Part shown: positions 26,292 through 35,739 of the stretch, piece by piece
How positions within the stretch are numbered: the first letter of the stretch is position 1
How the letters are laid out: each line of letters starts with the position of its first letter
Assembly: GCA_947475525.1 (NCBI GenBank)
Contig: CANJMI010000008.1
Coordinates: 124,001 to 188,000 of the forward strand
DNA length: 64,000 nucleotides
Direction: 5' to 3'
DNA from: Polyangiaceae bacterium
GTDB taxonomy: Bacteria; Myxococcota_A; Polyangia; Polyangiales; Polyangiaceae
Program-made: the position numbers and the translations under genes
The notes under the pieces: model-generated
The model's input: only the letters and a program-made list of their open reading frames with translations
What the model was told of the DNA's origin: nothing
The model's database searches: none

Positions 26292-26984
26292 TCACTGGCC
26301 AATTTTGTTGGTGCTGCCCCAAACGGCGACATATGCGCCGGTTCCGGCGAAACCCGGGTCGACTTCGGCGACCAGAACCAACTGGTTCAGCGTCGCGAAG
26401 TTGTTCACGGCACCCATCGTGAGCTGGCCCTGCAGCGCGGTCACGGTCCCGGCGTTGAGCTTCGGGCAGCCCGATGCGTAGGCCGTCAAACCAGCCGCGG
26501 CGTCCTGCACGGTTTTGATCGCCGTGTTCAAGCCGGCGAGGAAGAAGAAGAACGGATCCTGATGCAGGCCCGCGTGGACCTTGAGCTTGCCGCTCTCGCT
26601 GGTCATCGCCGTCGAAGGATCACCCTTGACGTAGTCGACGACCTGGCCGTCCCCTCCAACAACCCAGCACTCCGCCGACGTCGCGGTCGCGACCTTGCAG
26701 GTCACCATGCCGTGCTTGCCCTTGGCCGGAGCCTCGAGCGGCGCCTCGTGGCCGTCGATGTGGAACGTGTAGAGGGCCGCATCGCTCAGCGCTGCCGGGG
26801 CCATAAGGCCACCGACCGACATCGCGACGACGAGCTTGCCGTCTTTCGTCCAAGTGAAGACATCGTTGATGTCGGTGCTCGCATCCGTCTTTACGGCCGG
26901 ACCGTCCGTGTGATCGGCCGCGACGGCCGTGCTAGCAACTAGTGCCAGCGACGCGGCGCCAGCCAATTTCATCCAATTACGCAT
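26292..26984 (-). CDS. DUF4331-like secreted protein, N-terminal half
   Basis: A 230-residue protein with a signal peptide ending at VAADHTDGP. The mature start (ADHTDGPAVKTDASTDINDVF) matches the opening of DUF4331, and AGLHQDPFFFFLAGL matches its D-P-F-F-F motif. The family is exported, but its function is unknown. It ends where the central part of a full-length member would continue, and the next gene supplies the expected C-terminal part, so the pair looks like a split gene. Possible partner contact is inferred from gene order. Confidence 0.7.
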   Translation of the reverse strand: MRNWMKLAGAASLALVASTAVAADHTDGPAVKTDASTDINDVFTWTKDGKLVVAMSVGGLMAPAALSDAALYTFHIDGHEAPLEAPAKGKHGMVTCKVATATSAECWVVGGDGQVVDYVKGDPSTAMTSESGKLKVHAGLHQDPFFFFLAGLNTAIKTVQDAAAGLTAYASGCPKLNAGTVTALQGQLTMGAVNNFATLNQLVLVAEVDPGFAGTGAYVAVWGSTNKIGQ

Positions 26985-27163
26985 ACTGAGTCTCCTTAGC
27001 GTGAGGCCGGAAGATGTTCCCCCCCGGCTAACATGTCGAAAAAAGTGGCTTAAGATAGCACGCTCGAGGCGCAGGTCCAGAGGTTCGCGCGTTAATTCCC
27101 AGAAGCGGCTGAATTACGGTCGCCCATCGACCGCTGCGGCGAGAGGCGGTAAAGAACGGCGCC

Positions 27164-28351
27164 ATGTTCGAGCAAGCCCGCGCGCATTACTCCGCCGTCC
27201 TCGACGAAATCCGCGGCGCCGGCCTCTTCAAGAGGGAGCGGGTTATCACGAGTCCGCAAGGCGCCACGATAAGCACGCAGGGTCGCGAAGTCCTGAATTT
27301 CTGCGCGAACAACTACCTCGGCCTCTCATCGCACCCGGCGGTAATCGACGGGGCCCGACGCGCGCTTGAAACCCACGGCTTTGGCATGTCGAGCGTGCGG
27401 TTCATCTGCGGCACCCAAGACCTCCACAAGGAACTCGAGGCGACCATTAGCCGGTACTTCGGGACCGACGACACAATTCTCTACAGCTCGTGCTTCGACG
27501 CGAACGGCGGGCTCTTCGAAACACTCCTCGGCGAGGAAGACGCCATCCTCAGTGACGCGTTGAACCACGCGTCGATTATCGACGGGATTCGCCTGTGCAA
27601 GGCTGAACGCCACCGCTACCCGAACGGGGACATGGCCGCCCTCGAAGCCGCGCTGCAGGCCACCCAGGGCAAGCGCGTCCGCATGATCGCAACCGACGGC
27701 GTATTCTCGATGGACGGCACGCTCGCGAACCTCGGGGCCGTGTGTGATCTCGCGGAAAAATACAGCGCGCTCGTGATGGTCGACGACTCGCACGCAACGG
27801 GCTTCGTTGGGCCGACGGGCCGCGGCAGCGCCGACCATTGCGGTGTCCTCGGGCGCGTGGACATCATCACCTCGACCCTCGGCAAAGCCCTCGGCGGCGG
27901 CAGCGGCGGCTTCACGAGCGGACGGCGCGAGCTCGTCGAGGTTCTCCGCCAGCGCTCGCGGCCCTACCTCTTTAGCAACACCTTGCCGCCACCCATCGTC
28001 GGTGCCTCCCTTGCGGTCTTCGAGCTCCTCGACAAAGACGACGGCCCTCGCAAGCGCGTGATGGCGAACGCCGCGCAATTCCGCGACGGCGTGACGCGCG
28101 CGGGTTTCACCATCACCGAGGGGATCCACCCGATTGTTCCTGTGATGATCGGCGATGCCCGCCAAGCGACCGAGCTTGCGGACCGCTTGCTCACCAAGGG
28201 AATTTACGTCATCGGATTCTCATTCCCGGTCGTGCCCCGCGGCGCCGCACGGGTGCGCGTCCAGCTGAGCGCGGCCCACACCGAAAGCGACGTGACTCGG
28301 GCGATCGTGGCCTTCACCGAAGCCGGACGCGAGCTCGCTCTCATCACCTGA
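27164..28351 (+). CDS. kbl: Glycine C-acetyltransferase (2-amino-3-ketobutyrate CoA ligase)
   Basis: A 395-residue PLP enzyme of the alpha-oxoamine synthase family. It converts 2-amino-3-ketobutyrate and CoA to glycine and acetyl-CoA, the second step of threonine breakdown. Motifs are [37 protein letters not shown] (PLP-contacting Asp and His), and the Schiff-base Lys in [10 protein letters not shown]. Length is normal for Kbl, and the [10 protein letters not shown] segment is typical. Threonine dehydrogenase is not adjacent. The short 8-amino-7-oxononanoate synthase is a less likely alternative. Confidence 0.93.
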   Translation: MFEQARAHYSAVLDEIRGAGLFKRERVITSPQGATISTQGREVLNFCANNYLGLSSHPAVIDGARRALETHGFGMSSVRFICGTQDLHKELEATISRYFGTDDTILYSSCFDANGGLFETLLGEEDAILSDALNHASIIDGIRLCKAERHRYPNGDMAALEAALQATQGKRVRMIATDGVFSMDGTLANLGAVCDLAEKYSALVMVDDSHATGFVGPTGRGSADHCGVLGRVDIITSTLGKALGGGSGGFTSGRRELVEVLRQRSRPYLFSNTLPPPIVGASLAVFELLDKDDGPRKRVMANAAQFRDGVTRAGFTITEGIHPIVPVMIGDARQATELADRLLTKGIYVIGFSFPVVPRGAARVRVQLSAAHTESDVTRAIVAFTEAGRELALIT

Positions 28352-28376
28352 CCGGCCGTAGCCGCGAATGCGAAAC

Positions 28377-29954
28377 TCAGGGGTTTAGCGGCGGCGTCGA
28401 CTCCGCAACGGACGGGCGACTCTTCATGCAAGCGTCGAGTACCGGCTCGAGTGCGCTGGCCCCTTGTGGCAACTTCGGAGCGCCCATGACGTTCACCCCG
28501 AGGCGATCGAGCCCGAGGCCGCCGCGCGGATCCCAACTCCACCAGACGTAAGTCGCTCGGCCCTTGATGTTCTCGAAAGGAACGCCGGCACCGATCCCGC
28601 CGTTCCACGCGCGGGAGTCGTGGCTGTTGTCGCGGTTGTCACCGAGAACCCACACCTCCCCCGGAACGACGCGGTAAGGACCTTGAAGCATCCCGCAAAC
28701 GTGCGCGCGACACTGCTGGCCGCCCGCACATTCGAGGTCCTGATCGCAAGCTTTGTCCTCTTGCTTCTCGTTGAACATCGTCAAGTACGAGGCGTCGCCG
28801 TTGTGTTCGACGTAGAGGTGCCCGCGGAGGCCGAGCGAGACCTCCAGCTTCCCGACGTAACAGTGAGGCAGCAGCATCCCGTTTATCAGTGGACGGCCCT
28901 CGAGCACTTCGAGCGTATCGCCCGGTACGGCGATCGTACGCTTGATGAAGTCCTGCGTTTTGTTCTCTGGAAACTTGAAGACCATCACGTCGCCGCGCTT
29001 CGGCGGTAGCCGCGAAAAGAGACGCGAATCGCTGCGAGGCAGCAACGGGCCGTAAGCCAGTTTCGCGACAAATATATGGTCGCCGATCATCAAGGTCGGG
29101 ATCATCGAGCCGGTCGGGATCTTGAACGCTTCGATCACAAAGAAGCGCAAAATGAGGGCGACGGCCACGGCGAAACCGATGGACTCGGTGTACTCGCGCA
29201 GCTCGCTCTTGCGCCAACGGTCGAGGTGTTTGACGACCCGATCGTGGGCATCTTCATGTGCCGCGAGGAACGCCTCCTCATCGAAGTGCAACGCGACCAT
29301 CGACACCTCGAGCTCGGCGAGCGAGGTCTCGACTCGGGCACGATCGGCGGCCGCAAGTCCGCGCTTTTCGCCGCGTACTTGCTGAAGAATGCGCCGAGCC
29401 TCGTCGAGCAACTGGGTGGCTTGCTCGAAGCGACCCCGCACGCGCGGCGGCAAGTCACGACGGCCAACCATGCCCGTCTCAGCGGCGAGCGGGAGCAAGT
29501 AGCGGATGCGCCAAACGAGCATCGCGAACACCGTGAAGAGCAGGATCGTCGCGGGCACCTGTTGCTCAGCGACAAACCCGCGAATCACCCCGACGTCGAG
29601 CTCATTCCGGTCCGGCTCGAGGAGCTTCAGCGTGACGGCCGCAAGCCCCACCGGCAACGCAAACATCCACACGGCGAAGAACACGAAGCGCAAGAAGCGC
29701 GACGGACTCGGCGACGCCCGCCGCGGAATCACGCGCGGCTTGCCCGGCACGGAGGCATCGGTGGACGCCCCTTCACCTGCGCCGGCTTCGCCATCACGCG
29801 GGGTCGGACGCACGCCGGGCATTGGGGTCTGGCTCGCGTGCTCCGCGGCTTCCGCCGTGCCCTCGTCGCCGTCGTCCCTATCGTTCGGGTGGTCGTCTTC
29901 GGGATCGCTCGCCAAGGTGGCGAGGGCTTTAGCTTTGGCTCTCCCGTGCTGCAA
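28377..29954 (-). CDS. lepB: Signal peptidase I (extended)
   Basis: A 525-residue type I signal peptidase; ordinary enzymes are 200-330 residues. The catalytic Ser is in PTGSMIPTL (about S284), the general-base Lys in FIKRTIAVPGD (about K337), and boxes D and E read VLGDNRDNSHDSR. About 280 residues precede the Ser: an acidic, disordered N-terminus, two hydrophobic helices (about 85-110 and 130-150), a charged helical segment, and a third helix (about 258-278) next to the catalytic site. It cleaves signal peptides at the membrane. It starts 4 bp from the stop of the hypothetical lipoprotein gene. Confidence 0.93.
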   Translation of the reverse strand: MQHGRAKAKALATLASDPEDDHPNDRDDGDEGTAEAAEHASQTPMPGVRPTPRDGEAGAGEGASTDASVPGKPRVIPRRASPSPSRFLRFVFFAVWMFALPVGLAAVTLKLLEPDRNELDVGVIRGFVAEQQVPATILLFTVFAMLVWRIRYLLPLAAETGMVGRRDLPPRVRGRFEQATQLLDEARRILQQVRGEKRGLAAADRARVETSLAELEVSMVALHFDEEAFLAAHEDAHDRVVKHLDRWRKSELREYTESIGFAVAVALILRFFVIEAFKIPTGSMIPTLMIGDHIFVAKLAYGPLLPRSDSRLFSRLPPKRGDVMVFKFPENKTQDFIKRTIAVPGDTLEVLEGRPLINGMLLPHCYVGKLEVSLGLRGHLYVEHNGDASYLTMFNEKQEDKACDQDLECAGGQQCRAHVCGMLQGPYRVVPGEVWVLGDNRDNSHDSRAWNGGIGAGVPFENIKGRATYVWWSWDPRGGLGLDRLGVNVMGAPKLPQGASALEPVLDACMKSRPSVAESTPPLNP

Positions 29955-29958
29955 GGCT

Positions 29959-31062
29959 TCAGCGGACGACTTCGACGGCGTAGCTCACGAGGGCCGCGCG
30001 ATCATCGCCCGTCACGGTGACCGGAGTCGTTCGCCCCGCGGTCTCCGAGTGATCGAAGACGACGTAATATCCACCCGGAGTCACGGGAAATTCTCGGCGC
30101 CAGTTCGCGGAAACTATTGGCATTCCAGGCGCAGAGCTCGCGCCTCCGCCGGGCGAAGCGATGCTGTCTTCAGCTGCCGGCGGAAACGGCGACGGGCCGG
30201 TTTGCGCGTAACGCTCGTATTGTGACTCCCAAAGCTCGCCCGCTGCGCGCGGCACGACGAACACATCGACCCCCGATGCGCCTTCCACCGCGGCGGTGAC
30301 GACGAGGGCGCGGCTTCCCGGCGGCACCTCGAACGGACCGGCATAATCGCGCTGGCCCGTGTGGAGCTCGGTGCGATCGTTGGCGAGTACGAGCGAGCGC
30401 GCACTGGATTGATCGAACGGTGCCGCTGGCCGCTTGCCCTTCTCGAGGACGCCAAGTGAAAACGCGACCGCGCCGTCGGCATCACGCACGACGGTGAAGC
30501 CCCGTGCAAGCTCGCCTTGCATGACGCGGCGGCCGATAGGCTCGACGACCGCATGGACATCTTGACCGAGCAGCGAGAGCCCCGCCGCCGCCACCCCGCC
30601 GTCGCTCTTCTCGAGCAGCAGCGGCTTGAACGAGTTCGATGGCGTTCGAACCTGTCGGAAGTAGACGTACATCGACGAACCTTCGACGAAAAAATCGTGG
30701 TCGTACTCGATCGAAGCGGCAGCCTCGAAGCCCACTCGCCCCGTCAGGTTCGTCCAGGCGTAGCCATGCCCGATGAACTGAACGAAAAGATTCTCGTTGC
30801 CGAGCTCGGTCACGGCGCAGCCCGTGGGAAAAAAACGACCGATGCTGGGATCGCCGTCCCCCATTCGCAGCGGCACGCTGGTGGCCCGCAGTTCCTCGCA
30901 AATGCGGCTCGTCGCGAACGAGAAGATCGCACGCCGCAGGGAGCGATTTCCCGAGTCGTTCAGCACGCCCGGCAGCAGCGTCACGGCGCGCTGACCGCAC
31001 GCAGCGCCGAGTGACACCGCGGCGAAAGCAACGCACACGAGACGACCGAGAGCGCGCCGCAT
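29959..31062 (-). CDS. Hypothetical lipoprotein
   Basis: A 367-residue protein from ATG 31062, with a signal peptide and lipobox LGAAC (Cys about 22). The body is beta-rich and contains YDHDFFVEGSSMYVYFRQV, a Gly-rich VPPGSRALVVTAAV, and a late GGYYVVFDHSETAG. No family is recognised. An in-frame ATG at 31227 would add 55 residues of Arg/Ser-rich sequence that overlap the spacer before gpsA and would bury the lipobox, so it is rejected. Probably co-transcribed with the signal peptidase gene. Confidence 0.75.
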   Translation of the reverse strand: MRRALGRLVCVAFAAVSLGAACGQRAVTLLPGVLNDSGNRSLRRAIFSFATSRICEELRATSVPLRMGDGDPSIGRFFPTGCAVTELGNENLFVQFIGHGYAWTNLTGRVGFEAAASIEYDHDFFVEGSSMYVYFRQVRTPSNSFKPLLLEKSDGGVAAAGLSLLGQDVHAVVEPIGRRVMQGELARGFTVVRDADGAVAFSLGVLEKGKRPAAPFDQSSARSLVLANDRTELHTGQRDYAGPFEVPPGSRALVVTAAVEGASGVDVFVVPRAAGELWESQYERYAQTGPSPFPPAAEDSIASPGGGASSAPGMPIVSANWRREFPVTPGGYYVVFDHSETAGRTTPVTVTGDDRAALVSYAVEVVR

Positions 31063-31241
31063 CGAATTCACGATGCGAGACGTACTCCGATAGGTACCGA
31101 CGAAGCAACCCCACCGAAAACTGCGAGCCTGAAGGCTCGTGGATCGCGGCATTCGAATCGCTGGGCAACTCACGGCAAGGGCCTCGGAATATCCATCGTT
31201 TCGATGCACTCGGTGCACTCGGTGCACTAGCGTAGCGCTTC

Positions 31242-32240
31242 ATGGAGACGACGGTCCTCGGAGCAGGTGCATTCGGAACGGCGCTGGCGATTCAACTCGC
31301 GCGGCAAGGCCACTCGACGAAACTCTGGGCACGCCGGCCCGAGTGGGTCGCCGAACTCGAAGCCGCGCGCGAGAACGTGCGCTACCTGCCGGGCGTCGCG
31401 TTTCCTGGGGCGTTGCGCGTGGAGAGTTCACTCAGCCGCGCGCTCGAGGGGGCCGAGCTCGTCGTCCTCGCGATTCCATCACAGGGCACGCGCGACGTCG
31501 TCACCGAGGCCAAGGCTCTCCTCACGACGCCCGTCATTTGTTGCGCCAGCAAGGGCATCGAAAAAGGAACGACGATGCTCCTCAGTGAAGTCATGCAGGA
31601 CGTGCTCGGCGAGGGCGCGGCCACGCGGCTGACCTACCTTTCCGGCCCAAGCTTCGCGAAGGAGCTCGCCGAGTGTGTACCAACGGCCGTCACGGTCGCA
31701 GGAGTCGGGTTGGCGAGCACAGCGCTCGTGCAGCGTGCATTCTCGAGCACGACCTTGCGCGTTTACGCCACCGAAGACGTCGTCGGAGTCGAAGTCGGCG
31801 GAGCGCTGAAGAACGTCATCGCGATCGCGGCGGGCATCGTCGATGGACTTGGCTTCGGACTGAATTGCCGCGCCGCGCTGATCACCCGCGGGCTGGCGGA
31901 GATCGGGCGACTCGCTGCCAAGAAAGGTGGAAGCCCGCTGACCCTCGCAGGACTCGCCGGAGTCGGCGACTTGGTGCTGACATGCACCGGCAACCTCTCG
32001 CGCAATCGCACCGTCGGCTTCGAGCTCGGCAAAGGCCGTACGCTGCCCGAAATTTTAGAGAGCCTCGGGCATGTCGCGGAAGGCGTCGAGACGACCAAGA
32101 GCGCATTCGAACTCGGCCAGAAACTCGGCGTCGAGCTGCCGATCACCGAGGAAGTTTATCGCGTTCTTTACGAAAATAAACCCGCCCGTCAGGCCGTGAT
32201 CGACCTGATGGGGAGGCCCTTGAAACACGAGCAGGCCTGA
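31242..32240 (+). CDS. gpsA: Glycerol-3-phosphate dehydrogenase [NAD(P)+]
   Basis: A 332-residue enzyme that reduces dihydroxyacetone phosphate to sn-glycerol-3-phosphate for phospholipid synthesis. The Rossmann motif is VLGAGAFGTALA (about 5-16). The catalytic Lys is in GGALKNVIAIAAG, with CASKGIEKGT and SGPSFAKE as further family blocks. Length matches E. coli GpsA. It is divergent from the lipoprotein gene, and a 9-bp unit (TGCACTCGG) is repeated about three times just upstream, between about 31205 and 31230. Confidence 0.96.
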   Translation: METTVLGAGAFGTALAIQLARQGHSTKLWARRPEWVAELEAARENVRYLPGVAFPGALRVESSLSRALEGAELVVLAIPSQGTRDVVTEAKALLTTPVICCASKGIEKGTTMLLSEVMQDVLGEGAATRLTYLSGPSFAKELAECVPTAVTVAGVGLASTALVQRAFSSTTLRVYATEDVVGVEVGGALKNVIAIAAGIVDGLGFGLNCRAALITRGLAEIGRLAAKKGGSPLTLAGLAGVGDLVLTCTGNLSRNRTVGFELGKGRTLPEILESLGHVAEGVETTKSAFELGQKLGVELPITEEVYRVLYENKPARQAVIDLMGRPLKHEQA

Positions 32241-32303
32241 GTCACCGCCAGGTTCTCGCCAAGGTCACACTCAGCGAATGTGATCGAGTAAGCTTCAACC
32301 ATC

Positions 32304-33479
32304 ATGGTGACCGGAGCGCATCGTATCCTCACCGCCGCGGCGGCAGTTTCGCTGACTCTCGCGAGCGCGAGCGCACTCGCCCAAGCGCCAGGCTATCCCC
32401 CTCCACCGATGGGCGGGATGCCGAGCTACCCGCCCGGTTACGTACCGCCGCAACCCGGCTACCCCTACGGTGGGACGCCTGCCCCCGCCCCCGGCTACCC
32501 GGCACCGGGCGGCTATGGCGCCCCCGGCTACCCGGCACCGGGCGGCTATGGCGCGCCCGCCGCGGCTCTCCCGACGTCAACCACACTCGAGCTAGGCTAC
32601 CTCTACGGAACCGCGGCGACGTGGGGCGTGGGTACGGGGCTATGGATCGACGCGGAAGCCAAGCTCTGCGAGCCGTCGTGTGATCCCGGTTTGGTCGTCA
32701 TAGCGCCACTCGTGCTCGGCGCCGCGGCACCGATCGGCGTGTTCTTGACTGACCGTTTCGCGTACCCGCACGGCATGCCCGCAGGTCTCCCCTCATCGAT
32801 CGCGACCGGCATGTGGATCGGCGCCGGCGAAGCACTCGGCGTGGCGGGTTACCAGCACGTGACAGCGGACGCCGCGAACCAGTGGGGCTTCCGCGGCCTC
32901 GCACGCGCGACCTTCATCGGCTCGACAGCGGGCGGCCTCGCGGGGGTCGGCCTCCATTACCTTTTGAAGCCTGCACCCGAGACGAACCTGCTGCTGCTCT
33001 CGAGCACGTTTTGGGGAACCTCAATCGGTGGGTTCTTCGGAGGCGGCGCGTCGGCATCGGGTGCGCCATGGGGCCAGACGAACGACGCTTTATGGCTCGG
33101 CGGTGGGCTCGGCTACAACATCGGCCTCGGTGGTGCGCTCGCCGCGTCGGTGTTCTGGACGCCGTCGTGGCATCAGCTCAGCTGGATGTGGGCCGGCTTC
33201 GGCATCGGCACGGTGGCCTCATTGCCCGTCTATATTTTTTACGCAGCAAGCGAAGATCAGGACCCGCGCCACGGTCTCATCTTCCAAGGTGTCGCCGGCG
33301 CGGTGGGTCTCGGACTCGGCGCAATTTTGGGGCATTCACGCAGCAGCGTCGCCTCGCTCGCCGACACCGAACGTGCGTTCGCTAAAGCGGACCAGCGCCA
33401 CCCCGTCGCGCTCACGGGAGCGAGCTTGATGCCGCTCCCGAACGGGATCGGCGTTCAGGCGACCGGTGTGCTTTGGTGA
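32304..33479 (+). CDS. Repeat-bearing envelope protein, possible outer-membrane protein
   Basis: A 391-residue protein with a signal peptide (SASALAQ) and a Pro/Gly/Tyr-rich region (about 30-90) that includes PGYPAPGGYGA repeats. The rest is Gly/Ala-rich with long hydrophobic stretches (VIAPLVLGAAAPIGVF, STAGGLAGVGLHYLL, SIGGFFGGGAS) alternating with Trp/Tyr. Two nearby cysteines (LCEPSC) lie after the repeats. It could be a multi-pass membrane protein or an outer-membrane barrel; no family is recognised. It starts 63 bp after gpsA, and the sigma-54 activator follows 24 bp later. Confidence 0.68.
   Translation: MVTGAHRILTAAAAVSLTLASASALAQAPGYPPPPMGGMPSYPPGYVPPQPGYPYGGTPAPAPGYPAPGGYGAPGYPAPGGYGAPAAALPTSTTLELGYLYGTAATWGVGTGLWIDAEAKLCEPSCDPGLVVIAPLVLGAAAPIGVFLTDRFAYPHGMPAGLPSSIATGMWIGAGEALGVAGYQHVTADAANQWGFRGLARATFIGSTAGGLAGVGLHYLLKPAPETNLLLLSSTFWGTSIGGFFGGGASASGAPWGQTNDALWLGGGLGYNIGLGGALAASVFWTPSWHQLSWMWAGFGIGTVASLPVYIFYAASEDQDPRHGLIFQGVAGAVGLGLGAILGHSRSSVASLADTERAFAKADQRHPVALTGASLMPLPNGIGVQATGVLW
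32490..32555 (+). repeat. Two 33-bp tandem repeats coding for PGYPAPGGYGA units
   Basis: Units 32490-32522 and 32523-32555 are near identical and in frame (33 bp equals 11 codons). They extend the Pro/Gly/Tyr-rich stretch of the envelope protein, with further degenerate copies before them. Confidence 0.85.
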
Positions 33480-33503
33480 CAAGGTGTTAAGGTCACGCCC
33501 TCG

Positions 33504-35375
33504 ATGCCCACGCTGAAGCACTTCCGCGACCAAGGCGCTCCGCGCGTCTACAGCGTGCACAAGCCGGTGACCACCATCGGCAAAGCTGCGGGAAGCGATG
33601 TCGCGCTCGACGGAAGCGACATCGAGTTGCATCACGCGCAAATCACCTTCGATGGTCGCGATTTCGTGATCGAAGAGACCTCAAAAGTCGGGCTCCTCGC
33701 GATCAACGGCAAGAAAAAGCGACGTTCGCGCCTCGTCCACGGCGACCGCCTTCACTTCGGTTCGAGCGAGCTCGGCTTCTCGATGTACGCCGAAGGCATC
33801 AAGAAAGCAGTCGAGTCCGAGGCCAACGAGACCCTAAACACAAGCCTCGGGTCGAACGAAGTCGCGGGGATCCGCAAGCTCTTCGGCTTCAGCGAAAAGC
33901 TCCTCCAGATCCGTGACGTCGATCGGCTCCTCAGCACGATGCTCGACGACGTCATCGAGCTCACGCACGCGCGCAATGGTTTCATCCTGTTGCTCGAGTC
34001 CTTCCTCGACCAGAGCGGAACAACGCCCACGGAACGGCGCTGGGTCGTCCGCGCGGCAAGCAACGTCGACCGCACGACGGTGGCGGACGCCGAAGGGAGA
34101 ATCTCCGACAGCATCGTGCAGCAGGTGCTGCAATCCGGACGCGCCATCATCGTATCGGATGCCGTGAGCGACACCGTCTTCGGCAAGAGCCAGAGCGTTC
34201 TCGCGATGCAACTCTCGAGCGTGATGTGCGCCCCGCTCGCCGCGCAAGGCGAGGTCATCGGAGTGCTCTACGTCGGCAACGACAAGGTGAAAGAGCTGTT
34301 CAAGCGGCCCCAGCTCGACGTCCTGAGTATCTTCGCTTCGCAAGCTTCGTTGATCCTGCAAAACGCGATGCTGCTTGCCGCCCTGCGCGAAGATAAAGCA
34401 AAGCTCGAGTCGGAGCTGCGTGACAAACGCTTCGGCGAGATCATCGGCAGCTGCGCTTCGATGCGCGAGGTATTCCGCAAGCTCGAGAAGGTCGCCTCAA
34501 CGGACATCGGCGTCCTGATCACCGGGGAGACGGGCACCGGCAAAGAGCTCATCGCCGGCGAGATCCATCGGCGCAGCCCGCGCGTCGGCGGACCGTTCGT
34601 GACCATCAATTGTGGGGCTATCCCTGAGAACCTGATCGAGAGCGAGCTTTTCGGTCACGTGAAAGGCGCCTTCACCGGAGCCATCGCGGATCGCCAAGGA
34701 AAGTTTCATGCGGCCGACAAAGGCACGCTCTTCTTGGACGAGATCGGCGAGCTGCCGCTGAACCTCCAGGTCAAGCTGCTGCGCGCGCTCCAAGAGCGAA
34801 TCGTCATGCGCGTCGGCTCGGGGAAACCCGACAAAGTGGACATCCGCGTCGTGGCAGCAACGAACCGTGACCTCGAGCATATGGTGCGCATCGGCACCTT
34901 CCGCGAGGACCTCTATTACCGACTGAACGTCGTGAACCTGTGGCTTCCGCCGCTGCGCGAGCGCGGAGACGATGTCCTCATCATCGCCAAAACGCTGCTC
35001 TCGAAGTACGCCGAAGAGCTGCGGAGCGACGTGCGCGGCTTTAGTCCGTCGGGCATCGCCGCCATCAAAAAGTACGCGTGGCCCGGCAACATTCGCCAGC
35101 TACAGAACCGAATCAAGAAAGCGCTCGTCCTCTGCGACAACCGGTTGCTCGGGCCCGAGGACCTCGATTTCGGGCCCAGCACCGAGATTGCGACATTGCC
35201 GCTCGAGAAGGCAAAGGAAGAATTTCAACGCCGCTACGTGATGGACGTCCTCGAGCGAAACAACGGCAATCGGGCGCAGACTGCTCGTGACCTCGGCGTC
35301 GATCCGCGCACGATCTTCCGCTACCTCGAGCGAGAGCCGAACGCGACGCCGGGTAGTCGCACTCGCGACGAGTGA
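33504..35375 (+). CDS. Sigma-54-dependent activator with FHA and GAF domains
   Basis: A 623-residue enhancer-binding protein. The N-terminal FHA domain (about 20-95) reads a phospho-Thr, and a GAF domain (about 135-300) may bind a small ligand. The AAA+ core has Walker A GETGTGKELI, the sigma-54-contacting GAFTGA loop and Walker B TLFLDEIGE. The C-terminal Fis-like helix-turn-helix lies in NGNRAQTARDLGVDPRTIFRYL. FHA in place of a receiver links it to Ser/Thr kinases instead of histidine kinases, a typical myxobacterial arrangement. Its partner kinase is unknown; an intact Ser/Thr kinase lies near 6 kb. Confidence 0.94.
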   Translation: MPTLKHFRDQGAPRVYSVHKPVTTIGKAAGSDVALDGSDIELHHAQITFDGRDFVIEETSKVGLLAINGKKKRRSRLVHGDRLHFGSSELGFSMYAEGIKKAVESEANETLNTSLGSNEVAGIRKLFGFSEKLLQIRDVDRLLSTMLDDVIELTHARNGFILLLESFLDQSGTTPTERRWVVRAASNVDRTTVADAEGRISDSIVQQVLQSGRAIIVSDAVSDTVFGKSQSVLAMQLSSVMCAPLAAQGEVIGVLYVGNDKVKELFKRPQLDVLSIFASQASLILQNAMLLAALREDKAKLESELRDKRFGEIIGSCASMREVFRKLEKVASTDIGVLITGETGTGKELIAGEIHRRSPRVGGPFVTINCGAIPENLIESELFGHVKGAFTGAIADRQGKFHAADKGTLFLDEIGELPLNLQVKLLRALQERIVMRVGSGKPDKVDIRVVAATNRDLEHMVRIGTFREDLYYRLNVVNLWLPPLRERGDDVLIIAKTLLSKYAEELRSDVRGFSPSGIAAIKKYAWPGNIRQLQNRIKKALVLCDNRLLGPEDLDFGPSTEIATLPLEKAKEEFQRRYVMDVLERNNGNRAQTARDLGVDPRTIFRYLEREPNATPGSRTRDE

Positions 35376-35387
35376 CGCCCTCTCACG

Positions 35388-35633
35388 TCAGCGTGCAACG
35401 AACAGGAATTGCCGCTCGGGCGCGCCCCAGACGGTCGTCACTCGGACGTTACCGAGGTTCGGAAGTCGGCGGCTGAGAGCACCGACTCCTTCCTTGTCGA
35501 TCCAGCTGCGGCCGAGCGAGTTGGCGCAGCGGACCGCGCCGCGAGCGTCCGCGATCAGCGCCGGCGCCGGGATGGCCGCGAGCGTGGCATTCAATAAGGC
35601 TTCCATAGCTCGGTCGTTTGCCGTGTCGATCAT
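35388..35633 (-). CDS. Small PAS-like protein
   Basis: An 81-residue protein whose ALLNATLAAIPAPALIADARG segment has the helix-strand pattern that opens a PAS domain, followed by short strand-like pieces (VRVTTVWGAPERQFLFV). A full PAS domain needs about 100 residues, so this is partial or a miniature. It is convergent with the sigma-54 activator gene, 12 bp apart. The start (ATG 35633) has no strong ribosome site. Confidence 0.42.
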   Translation of the reverse strand: MIDTANDRAMEALLNATLAAIPAPALIADARGAVRCANSLGRSWIDKEGVGALSRRLPNLGNVRVTTVWGAPERQFLFVAR

Positions 35634-35739
35634 CGGGCGATAAAAGCACGCCTCGCCAATCCTTCAAATCACAATCATTTCGATAGGTTAAGACACGCGC
35701 GAGCTGCGCACAGGGGGCGCAATCGGCGCACGTGGGACG

